41,728 nt of DNA from Paulinella micropora (GCA_009731375.1 BJOX01000301.1:564199-605926); one strand, 5' to 3'; shown: positions 13,828 to 32,145, counted from the first letter of the stretch. Program-made: numbers and translations. Notes: a model not told the origin generated them from the sequence alone.

Positions 13828-14160
13828 TTGGTTGGTTGGTTGCTTGGTCGCTTGCTTGGTTGCTTGGTTGCTTGGTTGCTTGGTTGCTTGGTTGCTGTTG
13901 CTTGCTTGGTCGCTTGCTTGGTTGCTTGGTTGCTTGGTTGCTTGGTTGCTTGGTTGGTTGCTTGGTTGCTTGGTTGCTTGGTTGCTTGCTTGGTTGCTTG
14001 GTTGCTTGGTTGCTTGGTTGACTTACTGACCTGACCTGACCTGACCTGACCTGATTTGATTGGATCTGATTGGATTCGATTGGTCGCTTGGTCGATTGGT
14101 CGCTTGATCGATTGGTCGCTTGGTCGCTTGGTCGATTGGTTGGTCGATTCAAATCGCTTG
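13828..14160. repeat. TTGCTTGG octamer satellite and CCTGA/GATTG repeats
   Basis: Nearly perfect ttgcttgg repeats (13828-14020), then five CCTGA units (14028-14055), then irregular ttggtcgc/gattgg repeats to 14160. Intronic. The motif is unlike the tetranucleotides elsewhere, and no related copy was seen in the window. Confidence 0.95.
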
Positions 14161-14204
14161 CTTGCTTAGTTGATTGATATTTTATCTATTGTTTGTCTGG
14201 CTAG

Positions 14205-14250
14205 GCTGGTGTTCCTGACGATGATGATCACGATGATGACGACGAGGATG
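14205..14250 (+). CDS. Exon 13 (46 bases): acidic AGVPDDDDHDDDDED
   Basis: Acceptor gtttgtctggctag, donor GATG then gtcata. Phase 0 in, one base out. Reads AGVPDDDDHDDDDED and the junction codon with exon 14 is another Asp, so the two exons form an acidic run. The gat repeat is codon-like (GAT/GAC mixed), supporting coding use over simple repeat. Confidence 0.75.
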
Positions 14251-14360
14251 GTCATACATACATACACATACATACAAACATATGTTAATAGGTTATAGAT
14301 ACATACATACATACATACATAACATGCATAACATACATACATACATACTTACTTACTTAC

Positions 14361-14391
<31 letters not shown>

Positions 14392-14392
14392 C
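14251..14392. repeat. CATA and CTTA repeats before the duplicated block
   Basis: Short intronic CATA array with acttactt; no gene. Confidence 0.85.
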
Positions 14393-15943
14393 ATACGTAC
14401 GTACATACGTACGTTATGTTACGTTACGTTACGTTACGTTACGTAACGTACGTTACATACGTACGTTACATACATGCATGCATGCATACATGCATGTATG
14501 CATGCATGTATACATGCATGCATACATGCATGCATACATGCATACATACATGCATACATACATGCATACATACATGCATACATACATGCATACATACATG
14601 CATACATACATGCATACATGCATACATACATGCATACATACATACATACATACATACATACATACATGCATACATGCATGCATGCATACGTCCGTACGTA
14701 CATACATACATACATACATACATACATACATACATACATACATACTTACGTACATACGTACATACATACATACATACATACATACATACATACATTACAT
14801 ACATGACATGCATACATAATACATACATACATACATACATACATGCTGCATGCATGCATGCATGCATGCATACATGCATACATACATACATGCATATAAC
14901 ATACATAACATACATACATGCATACATACATACATGCATACATACATACATACATACATACATATACATACATGCATACATGCATACATAACATACATAC
15001 ATACACACATACATACATACATACATACATGCATACGTACACATACATACATACATACATACATACATACATACATAACATACATAACATACATAACATG
15101 CATAACATGCATACATAACATGCATACATACATACATACATACATAACATAACATACATAACATAACATACATAACATACATAACATACATAACATACAT
15201 AACATACATAACATACATAACATACATAACATACATAACATACATAACATAACATAACCTAACATAACATAACATAACATAACATACATAACATACATAA
15301 CATACATAACATACATAACATACATAACATACATAACATACATACCATACATACCATACATACCATACATACCATACATAACATACATATAACATACATA
15401 ACATACATATAACATACATAACATACATATAACATACATAACATACATATAACATACATAACATACATAACATACATAACATAACATAACATAAAATAAC
15501 AGAACATAACATACATAACATACATAACATACATAACATACATAACATACATACATACATACAAACATACAAACATACATGCATACATACATGCATGCAT
15601 ACATACATACATACATACATACATACATAACATACATAACATACATAACATACATAACATACATAACATACTAACATACTAACATACATAACATACATAA
15701 CATACATAACATACATAACATACATACAATAACATACATAACATACATAACATACATAACATAACATAACATAACTAACATACATACATACATACATACA
15801 TACATACATACATACATACATACATACATACATACATACATACATACATACATACGTACGTACGTATTTACGTACATACGTACATACATACATACATACA
15901 TGCACACACACACACACACACATACACACACACACACACATAA

Positions 15944-15978
<35 letters not shown>

Positions 15979-16013
15979 CACATACATACATGCACACACA
16001 CACACACACACAT

Positions 16014-16057
<44 letters not shown>

Positions 16058-16089
16058 GTACATATATATATATATATATATATACATAC

Positions 16090-20600
<4,511 letters not shown>

Positions 20601-20612
20601 CGCATAAGAACG

Positions 20613-20668
<56 letters not shown>

Positions 20669-20678
20669 GTGTACATAG

Positions 20679-20761
20679 ATGACGAAAAAGACACTCTGAA
20701 GAAAGACCTGAAGCTTGAGCTGCCACATAAGAGCGAACAAGGAGTACCTATACTCCAGCAG
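20679..20761 (+). CDS. Exon 14 (83 bases): charged segment ending GVPILQQ
   Basis: Acceptor gtgtacatag, donor CAG then gttagt. Two bases complete the Asp codon from exon 13; then 27 codons begin [17 protein letters not shown] and end [10 protein letters not shown]; phase 0 out. The first half matches the twenty upstream units, the second half the eleven downstream units, and only here are both joined and both splice sites present. Charged, likely helical N-terminal half. Family not recognised. Confidence 0.85.
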
Positions 20762-21953
20762 GTTAGTGTGTGTGTGTGTGTGTATGTGTGTATGTATGTA
20801 TCTATGTATCTATGTATGGAACAAGCATTACCTAACCTTTAGCAGGTTGTCTGTGTGTGTGTGGGTATGTATATATGTATGTATGTATGTATTGTATGTA
20901 TCTATGTATCTATGTATAAGAACCAACAAGCAGTACCGATCCTCCAACAGGTTAGTGTGTGTGTGTGTATGTGTGTATGTATGTATCTATGTATCTATGG
21001 GAACAAGCATGACCTAACTTCCAACAGGTGTGTGTGTGTGTGTGATGTATGTATGTATGCATGTATGTATGTATCTATGTATCTATGTATGTATGTATAA
21101 GAAGGAACAAGCATTACCTAACTTCCAACAGGTGTGTGTGTGTGTGTGTGTCTGTGTATATGTATGTATGTATGTATGTATTCAAGTATGTATGTATGTA
21201 TCTATGTATCTATGTATAAGAGGGAACAAGCATTACCTAAATTCCAACAGGTGTGTGTGTGTGCATGTATGTATTTATGTATGTAATTATGTAATTATGT
21301 ATTCATGTATGTATGTATGTATCTATGTATCTATGTATGTATGTATAAGAAGGAACAAGCATTACCTAACTTCCAACAGGTGTGTGTGTGTATGTATGTA
21401 TGTATGTATGTATGTATCTATGTATCTATGTATAAGAAGGAACAAGCATTACCTAACTTTCAATAGGTGTGTGTATGTATGTATTTATGTATGTATGTAT
21501 GTATGTATGTATCTATGTATGTAAGTATAAGAAGGAACAAGCATTACCTAACTTCCAACAGGTGTGTGTGTGTGTGTGTGTATGTATGCATGTATGCATG
21601 TATGTATGTATGTATGTATGTATGTGCCCGATAAGAAGGAGCAAGCATTACCTAACCTCCAATAGGTGTGTGTGTGTTTGTATGTTTATGTTTGTATGTT
21701 TGTATGTATGTATGTATGTATGTATGTATGTATTTATGTATGTATGTATGTATGTATGTATGTATGTATGTATTTATGTATGTGCCCGATAAAAGGAGCA
21801 AGCATTACCTAACTTCCAACAGGTGTGTGTGTGTATGTGTATGTTTGTATGTATGTATGTATGTATGTATGTATTTATGTGTTTATGCATGTATGTATGT
21901 ATGTATGTATGTGCCCGATAAGAAGGAGCAAGCATTACCTAACCTCCAATAGG
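20762..21953 (+). repeat. Donor-edge echoes of exon 14, eleven units
   Basis: Units end at the donor near 20846, 20950, 21028, 21131, 21250, 21380, 21467, 21562, 21667, 21823 and 21953. Typical unit: aaggaacaagcattacctaa plus cttccaacag and gtgtgtgtg. The frame reads KEQALPNFQQ against [10 protein letters not shown] in the exon. All keep a GT directly after the edge. Several have in-frame stops (20846 with ctttag; 21028 with gcatga; caatag in 21467, 21667 and 21953). Units are spaced by GT and GTAT repeats. Confidence 0.9.
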
Positions 21954-22039
21954 TGTGTGTGTGTGTGTGTTTGTATGTATGTATGTATGTATGTATGTAT
22001 GTGTATGTATATGTATATGTATATCTATCTATCTATCTA

Positions 22040-22081
<42 letters not shown>

Positions 22082-22126
22082 CCTACCTACCTACCTACCT
22101 ACCTACCTACCTACCTACCTACCTAC

Positions 22127-22201
<75 letters not shown>

Positions 22202-22335
22202 CCTACCTACCTACCTACTATCTATCTATCTATCTATCTATCTATCCTATCCTATCCTATCTTACCTACCTACCTACCTACCTACCTACCTACCTACCCA
22301 CCCACCCACTTACCCACCCACCCACCTACCTACCC

Positions 22336-22428
<93 letters not shown>

Positions 22429-22511
22429 GCTATCTAGCTATCTAGCTATCTAGCTATCTAGCTAGCTAGCTAGCTCTAGCTCTAGCTCTAGCTAGCTAGC
22501 TAGCTAGCTAG

Positions 22512-22570
<59 letters not shown>

Positions 22571-22615
22571 CCTATCTACCTATCTACCTACCTACCTACC
22601 TATCTACCTATCTAC

Positions 22616-22660
<45 letters not shown>

Positions 22661-22685
22661 CATCTATCTATCCATCTATCTATCC

Positions 22686-22724
<39 letters not shown>

Positions 22725-22793
22725 AATCTATCTATCAATCTATCTATCAATCTATCAATCTATCAATCTATCAATCTATCTATCAATCAATCA

Positions 22794-22876
<83 letters not shown>
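21954..22876. repeat. CTAT/CTAC/CCAC/CTAG/CAAT arrays
   Basis: About 900 bases of intronic tetranucleotide repeats with a self-complementary GCTA/AGCTCT patch at 22428-22512. No exon-like sequence. Confidence 0.95.
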
Positions 22877-22969
22877 CCTGGAGACGGTCTCTGCCACTGG
22901 CAACTCAGCCTAGGGTTCAGATCTAACTATCTCCTACAATGACGATTTTGTGTCCGCCGTTAATCGCGC
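22877..22969. mobile_element. Interspersed element A, 5' part, cut by a gap
   Basis: ggagacggtctctgccactg onward, matching 307-399. It stops at a run of exactly ten N, and sequence after the gap is CTAT, so the rest of the element is missing here. Confidence 0.85.
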
Positions 22970-22979
22970 NNNNNNNNNN
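22970..22979. other. Assembly gap (10 N)
   Basis: Ten N, a size used for joins of unknown length. It cuts element A. Confidence 1.
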
Positions 22980-23396
<417 letters not shown>

Positions 23397-23448
23397 GCCA
23401 CCAAGCTCAGCTTGGACGAAGGGATGATGACCAAACCTATCTTGCAAG
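23397..23448 (+). CDS. Exon 15 (52 bases): [17 protein letters not shown]
   Basis: Acceptor catacatacag, donor CAAG then gtgtct. Phase 0 in, one base out; reads [17 protein letters not shown]. Phases fit exons 14 and 16. One donor-edge echo follows at 23499-23540 with a three-base insertion (gcaagaag), so use of that donor instead would add one Glu. Confidence 0.8.
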
Positions 23449-23451
23449 GTG

Positions 23452-23498
<47 letters not shown>

Positions 23499-23540
23499 GC
23501 GTGGACGAAGGGATGATGACCAAACCTATCTTGCAAGAAG
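23499..23540 (+). repeat. Donor-edge echo of exon 15
   Basis: gtggacgaagggatgatgac followed by caaacctatcttgcaag, aag and gtgtct. Matches the last 37 bases of exon 15; CTAT lies on both sides. It lacks an acceptor. Confidence 0.85.
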
Positions 23541-24304
<764 letters not shown>

Positions 24305-24402
24305 GGGACGGGCCTACCAAGATGCTGACTGACAGCGGTTCAGAATCCTTGCCTTCAGTGTTGTCGCCTTCTTCACAACTACAACAACCCGCCAACAGCC
24401 AG
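24305..24402 (+). CDS. Exon 16 (98 bases): Ser/Gln-rich segment
   Basis: Acceptor tatgtatgttaag, donor CAG then gtctga. Two bases in, phase 0 out; 32 codons starting DGPTKMLTDSGSESLPSVLS and ending QLQQPANSQ. Phases fit exons 15 and 17. Ser/Pro/Gln-rich, probably disordered. Confidence 0.85.
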
Positions 24403-24445
24403 GTCTGAATACACAGACAGATATTTGAGACAATACTTAAAAGGA

Positions 24446-24640
24446 ATAGTGAAAAAATTTTCAGCCAGAACAAATTATCCCGTAATAACGGTACATTTGT
24501 TATTCAAAGTTGTGAAGAATTTCGGCCAGCCGTTAATTACGGTACATTTGTTGTCCACAAATAAAAGTTTAGCCCTAAATTCCCCGTATTTACGTCGGCC
24601 GAAAGGTGAGGCGGCCGAAATTTTTCACCCCACCTTACAG
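24446..24640 (-). mobile_element. Interspersed element D, reversed copy
   Basis: Reverse complement resembles 11756-11950 over most of its length (tttcggcc motifs, the aatacggggaattt core and tttgtggacaacaaat). Opposite orientation to the first copy. Confidence 0.7.
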
Positions 24641-24680
24641 ATGGACACGCATGCATACTTACCACTGTTCTCTTCCTCAG

Positions 24681-24897
24681 ATGAGAAGTTCCTATTTCTT
24701 AAGTGCAACGAACAATGACTTCAAGCGCTTTGATCTCAGTCAATATTTGCATCTACAACCTGTGTTATGGCTCATTAGAAAGCTCTTGGTGAGAGCTTTC
24801 AAACGAGCCACTACACACGCCCTCAAGATCAGAACCGGCAGAGAACGAAGAGTTTGAAATCATTGCTCAATGTGGTTAAGGACAAGGAACTTCTCAT
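24681..24897. mobile_element. MITE-like element, copy 1
   Basis: 217 bases starting atgagaagttcct and ending with its exact 13-base inverted complement; the inverted match continues imperfectly for about 45 bases. An inner palindrome (ggctcattagaaagctct against agagctttcaaacgagcc, 5-base loop) sits near the middle. A copy at 39023-39240 shares it end to end. It is flanked by a near-perfect repeat of acttaccactgttctcttcc (24657 and 24898), long for a target-site duplication. Confidence 0.8.
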
Positions 24898-25821
<924 letters not shown>

Positions 25822-26070
25822 GTAGTGTCGGACGAATCGGATATGGACGATAGTGGCAAGACGAGCGTCAATCTGCACTCCCCTAACAAAACTGTTTCCA
25901 TGCCATTCCCTAACCCTCTGCCTTCACCCATGTCGTTACTGGCCGGGCCGGAAAGTCCGACTCCGCAACGGTCCGGCTCGGAGAGCCAGGACAGTCCGAA
26001 ATCTCCGGGAACTCCGAAAAACCAAAAGCGGAGCAGTAGTGGCAAGGAGACTCCGAAACGACGAACGCTG
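25822..26070 (+). CDS. Exon 17 (249 bases): Ser/Pro-rich disordered linker
   Basis: Acceptor tatatatag, donor CTG then gtttta. Phase 0 in and out; 83 codons. Begins VVSDESDMDDSGKTSVNLHS, then MPFPNPLPSPMSLLAG, then a run of SP/TP motifs (ESPTPQRSGSESQDSPKSPG) and a basic end (KETPKRRTL). GC-rich compared with the surrounding repeats. The composition indicates a phosphorylation-rich disordered linker. Not recognised by family. The internal ggtag could act as a second acceptor four bases later but would shift the frame. Confidence 0.9.
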
Positions 26071-26766
26071 GTTTTATTACATACAGACCTACATACCTAC
26101 ATACATACATACGTACATGCATACATACATACATACATACATACATACATACATACATAGCATAGCATAGCATACATACCTTGCGTGTACACATGCATGC
26201 ATGCATACATGCATATATGGATGCACATACATACATACATACATACTTACATACATACATACATACACAAATACATATATACATACATACATACATACAT
26301 ATATACATACATATATACATATATACATACATACATACATACATACATACATACAGACATACATACATACACACATACACACATACATACATACATGCAT
26401 GCATACATACATTCATACATACATACGAACACACATACATCCATACATACATACATACATACATACATACACACACAAATACATACAGACATACAGACAT
26501 ACATACATACACAAATACATACAGACATACAGACATACATACATACATACATACATACATACATACATACATACATACATACATGCATGCAATGCATGCA
26601 TGCATGCATGCATACATACATACATACATACATACATACACAAATACATATGTTATCTAAGTATCATCTATGTATGTTATCTATGTATGTTATGTATGTA
26701 TGTTTTGTATGTTATGTATGTTATGTATGTTATGTATGTATGTATGTATGTATGTATGTATGTATG

Positions 26767-26797
<31 letters not shown>

Positions 26798-26800
26798 TAT
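26071..26800. repeat. CATA then TATG arrays
   Basis: CATA with many variants to 26645, then TATG (26650-26795). A direct switch of strand sense gives self-complementary flanks. No gene. Confidence 0.95.
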
Positions 26801-26802
26801 AG

Positions 26803-27250
26803 GATGGTAAGGCAAGCAAAGGATAAGACAAGCTTCCCAATGATCAATCGAATCTCATTTAATATGTATGTACATTTGTGTGTGTGTGTGTGTGTGTGTG
26901 TCTGTCTGTCTGTCTGTCTGTGTGGTAGGGTGGTAATGCACGCGAAGGAGAAGACCGGCTCCCCAATCTCATTTCATGCGTATGTTGGTGTGTGTGTGTG
27001 TGTGTGTGTCTGTGTCTGTGTCTGTCTGTCTGTTTGTCTGTCTGTCTGACTGTATGTCTATCTGTCTGTGTGTAGGATGGCAAGGCACGCGAAGGAGACG
27101 AGAGGCTCCCCAATCTCATTTAATATGTATGTATATTCGTGTGTGTGTGTGTGTGTGTCCGGTCTGTCTGTCTGTCTGCCTGTCTGTCTATCTGTATGTG
27201 TGTAGGATGGCAAGGCACGCGAAGGAGACGAGAGGCTCCCCAATCTCATT
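26803..27250 (+). repeat. Acceptor-edge echoes of exon 18, four units
   Basis: Units after AG at 26803, 26929, 27076 and 27206: gatggcaaggcacgcgaagg plus agacgagaggctcccc, then aatctcatttaatatg and GT/TCTG repeats. Units 3 and 4 are identical to the head of the exon for 41 bases; units 1 and 2 are diverged. All lack a donor. Confidence 0.85.
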
Positions 27251-27323
27251 TAATATGTGTGTATGTTGGTGTGTGTGTGTGTACACAGACAGATAGACAG
27301 ACAGGCAGACAGACAGACAGACC

Positions 27324-27372
<49 letters not shown>

Positions 27373-27374
27373 AG

Positions 27375-27456
27375 GATGGCAAGGCACGCGAAGGAGACGA
27401 GAGGCTCCCCACTGGTCATCCGTATCACATCCCCGCGCCATCTATCGATCCTCACT
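27375..27456 (+). CDS. Exon 18 (82 bases): DGKAREGDERLP to PSIDPH
   Basis: Acceptor cacgtag, donor CACT then gttgat (weak). Phase 0 in, one base out; 27 codons, DGKAREGDERLPTGHPYHIP at the start. Fits exon 17 and exon 19 by phase. It is the last of five units and the only one that continues past gaggctcccc into unique coding sequence. Confidence 0.75.
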
Positions 27457-27523
27457 GTTGATCTTTATATGTTATATTTTATATGTATATATATATATAT
27501 ATTTGTGTTTATATGTTATATGT

Positions 27524-27554
<31 letters not shown>

Positions 27555-27630
27555 ATATGTATGTATTTATGTATGTATGTATGTATTATTGTGTGTTCGG
27601 TTGCTGCCTTTTGTATGTATGGCCCCTATC

Positions 27631-27703
<73 letters not shown>

Positions 27704-27718
27704 ATCGTATTGGTGACT
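27457..27718. repeat. TA/TATG and CTAT arrays
   Basis: Intronic. Short unique stretch at 27591-27632 (gtgtgttcggttgctgcctt onward) without support for a function. Confidence 0.85.
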
Positions 27719-28041
27719 GCATTCCATCATAGCCGTCCAGTGTTGCATAGCCCGGGCTAGGTCCCTGCGGGGGTTTAGGCCTCATACAATGTCATCATTG
27801 TAGCTTGCGCAAGCTTACGGTGCTCAAAACACTTGGACTAACGGCTTCCTTTTCTTTCTCTTCTTCCTTATCCTCCCACTCTCCATTCCTAGATTGCCTT
27901 TTTCTTCAACGTCCTTCCTCCTCTTCTTTTTCCAGAACACAGTCTACCCGTGATTCCCATCCCGGACACATGCACAGTACACAAATTATTGTTTGATGTG
28001 AAACTGCGTTCCTTTGCAAGGACTACATTCCTTTGCGACAT
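27719..28041 (+). mobile_element. Interspersed element B, longest copy
   Basis: A 320-base element starting about cattccatcatagccgtcca and ending tttgcgacatct before TCTA repeats. The last 145 bases are shared with 11179-11323 and 30087-30235, which look 5'-truncated. Consistent with a SINE or LINE 3' end with a CTAT tail. No ORF. Confidence 0.8.
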
Positions 28042-28078
28042 CTCTATCTATATCTCTATCTATATCTCTGTCTATATC

Positions 28079-28121
<43 letters not shown>

Positions 28122-28175
28122 GTCTCTCATCCCCTCTCCTTCTCTTGAGTGTCCGTTGTCTCACTGAGTTTCTCT

Positions 28176-28233
<58 letters not shown>

Positions 28234-28264
28234 GGTCGCATGATTTTAAGCAACCCCGCGCAGC

Positions 28265-28326
<62 letters not shown>

Positions 28327-28352
28327 TATAGATAGATAGTTTGCTTGTGTGT
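28042..28352. repeat. TCTA array followed by inverted TAGA arrays
   Basis: TCTA to 28120, a 53-base unique spacer, TAGA (28174-28233), a 30-base spacer (ggtcgcatgattttaagcaa onward) and TAGA again to 28338. The opposing orientation can form a hairpin. Confidence 0.9.
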
Positions 28353-28865
28353 TGTATCGCCTATGATGTATGTACTGTATGTAGTTAATGTATGTAATGA
28401 GTGTCTGTCTCCTTGTATGTTGTGTAAAAACCATGTCGCCGTATAAGGTGTTCTCCCCTTATCTATATTCATATATAAGCTTATATATACATGTATGTAT
28501 GTATGTATGTATGTATGTATGTATGCATGTATGTGTGTGTGTATGTATGTATGTATGTATTATGTATGTATGTATTTATGTATGTATGTATGTATGTATG
28601 TATGTGTCTGTATGTATGTATGTACGTATGTATGTATGTATGTATGCATGCATGCATGCATGCATGCATGCATGTATATATGTATGTATGTATGCATGCA
28701 TGCATGCATGCAATTCATGCATGCAATTCATGCATGCATTGCATGTCTGTATGTCTGTATGTCTGTATGTAAGTATGTATGTATGTATGTATGTATGTGT
28801 CCTCACCATATCCGCCTTCCCAAGATATGTATGTATGTATATGTATGTATGTATGTATACATACG

Positions 28866-28896
<31 letters not shown>

Positions 28897-29145
28897 TGTA
28901 ATGTATGTATGTATGTATGTATGTATGTATGTATGTATGTACGTATGCATGTATGCATGTATGTATGTATGTATGTATGCATGCATGTATGCATGTATGC
29001 ATGCATGTATGCATGTATGTGTTTGCATGTATGCATGTATGTAATGTATGTATGTATGTATGCTATGCATCAGTCCATGCATGTACGCATGTCTCTATGC
29101 AGGTGCGCGTGTACGAATGCATTATGTATGCATGTCTGTGTGTAG
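28353..29145. repeat. Unique stretch and TATG/CATG arrays
   Basis: 28353-28480 is mostly non-repetitive with no open exon. TATG/CATG fills 28488-29100, with a 27-base unique island at 28798-28826 (cctcaccatatccgccttcc onward) that has no intact donor. It ends at acceptor gtctgtgtgtag. Confidence 0.85.
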
Positions 29146-29546
29146 TGGCTTCTGAGCTTGCTTCGACTTCCCCCCCTGCCCCCCCTTCTCGGCTCGCTTC
29201 GCCTTCCCTTGCTTCGACTTCCCCTCCTGACCCCCCTTCCCTCAGAAACTCCTTTCATGGGATTCACTTTCCTCTGGCAATCTCCGACGCAGCCATTCTT
29301 GACATCAACGGTGTCGAGCATAAAGTCGCACACGACTTGGACAACAACGGCAGCAGCAGCAACAGCGCTGAAGGGACGCCGCCAACCAATCTCTTCACGA
29401 GTCTCAGCAACAACAACAGCAACAACAACAGCAGCATTGACAGTGAGGAGACCAGCAGCACAGATAGTATCCACAGCAGTGGTAGGAACAACAACAACAA
29501 CCAACAGGGAGACAACCACAGTGGAGCAAACGGCACCACCACGAAG
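29146..29546 (+). CDS. Exon 19 (401 bases): Asn/Ser-rich exon
   Basis: Two bases in, phase 0 out, donor AAG then gtctgt. 133 codons: a Pro/Ser repeat (ASTSPPAPPSRLASPSLAST), an ordered-looking core NSFHGIHFPLAISDAA then ILDINGVEHKVAHDLDNNG, then Asn/Ser-rich low complexity (SLSNNNSNNNSSIDSEE) to the end. A second acceptor (ccttccctcag, 29245) would drop the Pro/Ser repeat but does not fit the phase of exon 18. The repeated gcttcgacttccccc segment may itself be duplicated acceptor pyrimidine tract. Longest exon seen. Confidence 0.85.
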
Positions 29547-29687
29547 GTCTGTATATATCTACCTAGATAGGAAGGTAGGTAGGTAGGTATTGTAATTTCA
29601 ATGTAAAAACGTAATGTAATGTAATGCAATCTAATGTAATGTAATCTACCTATCTATCTGTCTATCTATCTATCTACCCCTACCTAC

Positions 29688-29730
<43 letters not shown>

Positions 29731-29905
29731 CCTACCTACCTACCTATCTACCTACCTATCTATCTATCTATCGTGTGGCACGCTGGTCTTACGGCATTGC
29801 TACATAAAAACTTCCTAAAATCTCTGACAATCTATCTATCTATCTATCTATACCTACCTACCTGCCTATCTACCTATCTACCTACCTATCTACCTATCTA
29901 CCTAC

Positions 29906-29976
<71 letters not shown>

Positions 29977-30005
29977 CCTACCTACCTACCTACCTACCTA
30001 CCTAC

Positions 30006-30077
<72 letters not shown>

Positions 30078-30235
30078 TCCTGAATTGCCTTTTTCTTCAA
30101 CGTCCTTCCTCCTCTTCTTTTTCCAGAACACAGTCTACCCGTGATTCCCATCCCGGACACATGCACAGTACACAAATTATTGTTTGATGTGAAACTGCGT
30201 TCCTTTGCAAGGACTACATTCCTTTGCGACATCTC

Positions 30236-30276
<41 letters not shown>

Positions 30277-30293
30277 ATCTATCTATCTATCAG
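29547..30293. repeat. CTAT/CTAC arrays and element B copy
   Basis: AGGT and AATGT short repeats, CTAT/CTAC blocks, a unique 60-base stretch at 29772-29829, CTAT to 30075, element B, then CTAT to the next acceptor. Confidence 0.85.
30076..30235 (+). mobile_element. Interspersed element B, third copy
   Basis: ttcctgaattgcctttttct and onward to tttgcgacatctcat, followed by CTATC. Same orientation as the other two copies and nearly identical to them. Confidence 0.85.
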
Positions 30294-30378
30294 GCTGGTC
30301 TGATGTCATTGTTTCCCAAAACCCCCTTAACATCCCTGCCAGTGACGATGCAAAACTCACATACCTACATCAAAAAAG
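30294..30378 (+). CDS. Exon 20 (85 bases): [16 protein letters not shown] to HTYIKK
   Basis: Acceptor ctatctatcag, donor AAAG then gtaaag. Phase 0 in, one base out; 28 codons, [20 protein letters not shown] then NSHTYIKK. The junction with the next exon makes Glu. Three donor-edge echoes follow. Looks like ordered sequence; not recognised. Confidence 0.85.
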
Positions 30379-30392
30379 GTAAAGCCAACAAC

Positions 30393-30457
<65 letters not shown>

Positions 30458-30460
<3 letters not shown>

Positions 30461-30500
30461 CAACTCACATACCTACATCACAAAAGGTAAAGTAAACAAC

Positions 30501-30592
<92 letters not shown>

Positions 30593-30700
30593 TGACACAC
30601 CTACATCAAAAAAGGTAAAGCCAACAACGATCTCTCTCTCTCTCTCTATATATATGCAAAACTCACATACCTACATCAAACAAGGTAAAACCATCAACGA
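30458..30700 (+). repeat. Donor-edge echoes of exon 20, three units
   Basis: gcacaactcacatacctaca plus tcacaaaag and gtaaag at 30458-30486; units also at 30588-30614 and 30656-30684. The following ccaacaacgatc of the intron is copied too. TC and TA repeats separate the units. Confidence 0.85.
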
Positions 30701-30709
30701 TTTCTCTCT

Positions 30710-30806
<97 letters not shown>

Positions 30807-30979
30807 ACAAACACACCCTCTACAATTATATTATATACATATACATATATGTGCACGTATATACATATATATGCATACGTGTATGTATATCACATCATCA
30901 TCATCTTACTATCATCATCCTCCTCCTCCTCCTCCTCCTCCTCCTCCTCCCCCTCCTCCTCCTCCTCTTATTACTTTAG
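30700..30979. repeat. TC, TA and TCC arrays before exon 21
   Basis: CT tracts to 30760, TA to 30802, then TCATCA and TCC repeats that give a pyrimidine-rich lead to the acceptor ttactttag. Confidence 0.85.
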
Positions 30980-31023
30980 AAATCGAGGTGGTGAAGGATT
31001 CTGCAGAAAAGCGTGTTCACAAG
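30980..31023 (+). CDS. Exon 21 (44 bases): [14 protein letters not shown]
   Basis: Acceptor cttattactttag, donor AAG then gtaatc. Two bases in, phase 0 out; reads (E)[14 protein letters not shown], a charged beta/helix-like segment that continues HTYIKK of exon 20. Confidence 0.85.
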
Positions 31024-31429
<406 letters not shown>

Positions 31430-31430
<1 letters not shown>

Positions 31431-31479
31431 GATGGATAAATAGATATGTAAAGAGATACAGATAGACAGACTGACAGAT

Positions 31480-31535
<56 letters not shown>

Positions 31536-31875
31536 GATAGATAGATAGATAGCACTATCCATCCATCCACATGCCTGCCTAATAACCTTCCTATCTACCT
31601 ACTTCTCTACTTGCCTGAACTTTCAATTTTCCGCCAAAGCCACATTGGCAGAAGGATAGGTAGATAGGTAGAACAGCTGCATAGGGGTGCTGTGAGCTTT
31701 AGGAGAAGGAGAAAAGGTAGATAGATAGATAGATAGGTAGGTAGATACGCAGATGCGAGTTTTGGTCTACAACTAGACAGGAGATGGTAGATAGGTAGAT
31801 AGGCAGATACATAGATAGGTAGGTAGATAGATAGGAGATGGTCGTCTGATAGACCAAACCTCAAAGCTCTGACAG
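31430..31875. repeat. Part-inverted copy of the preceding segment, then GATA/GGTA repeats
   Basis: 31430-31550 is the reverse complement of the CTAT and ctgtcagtctg side of the segment at 31090-31205. 31555-31610 repeats its ccatccacatgcctgcctaa side directly. Degenerate AGATAGGT repeats with short unique stretches follow. Confidence 0.85.
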
Positions 31876-31902
31876 AGACAACAACACCGAAACGCAATAT
31901 CT
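31876..31902 (+). CDS. Possible small exon (27 bases): RQQHRNAIS
   Basis: Acceptor aagctctgacag, donor TCT then gtccat (weak). Phase 0 in and out, so it could lie between exons 21 and 22 without disturbing the frame. Chance occurrence is quite possible for so short a segment. Confidence 0.3.
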
Positions 31903-32006
31903 GTCCATCTACCTATCTACCTATCTATGCCTATCTATCTATCTATCTATCTATCTACCTACCTACCTACCTACCTACCTACCTACCTACCTACCTACCT
32001 ACCTAC

Positions 32007-32061
<55 letters not shown>

Positions 32062-32062
32062 G
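31903..32062. repeat. CTAC and CTAT arrays
   Basis: CTAC at 31958-32007 inside CTAT, ending in ctatctag, the acceptor of the next exon. Confidence 0.95.
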
Positions 32063-32104
32063 GTTCATACAACGCCGACAGAGAACGCCCATATGGCCTG
32101 CTTG

Positions 32105-32145
<41 letters not shown>

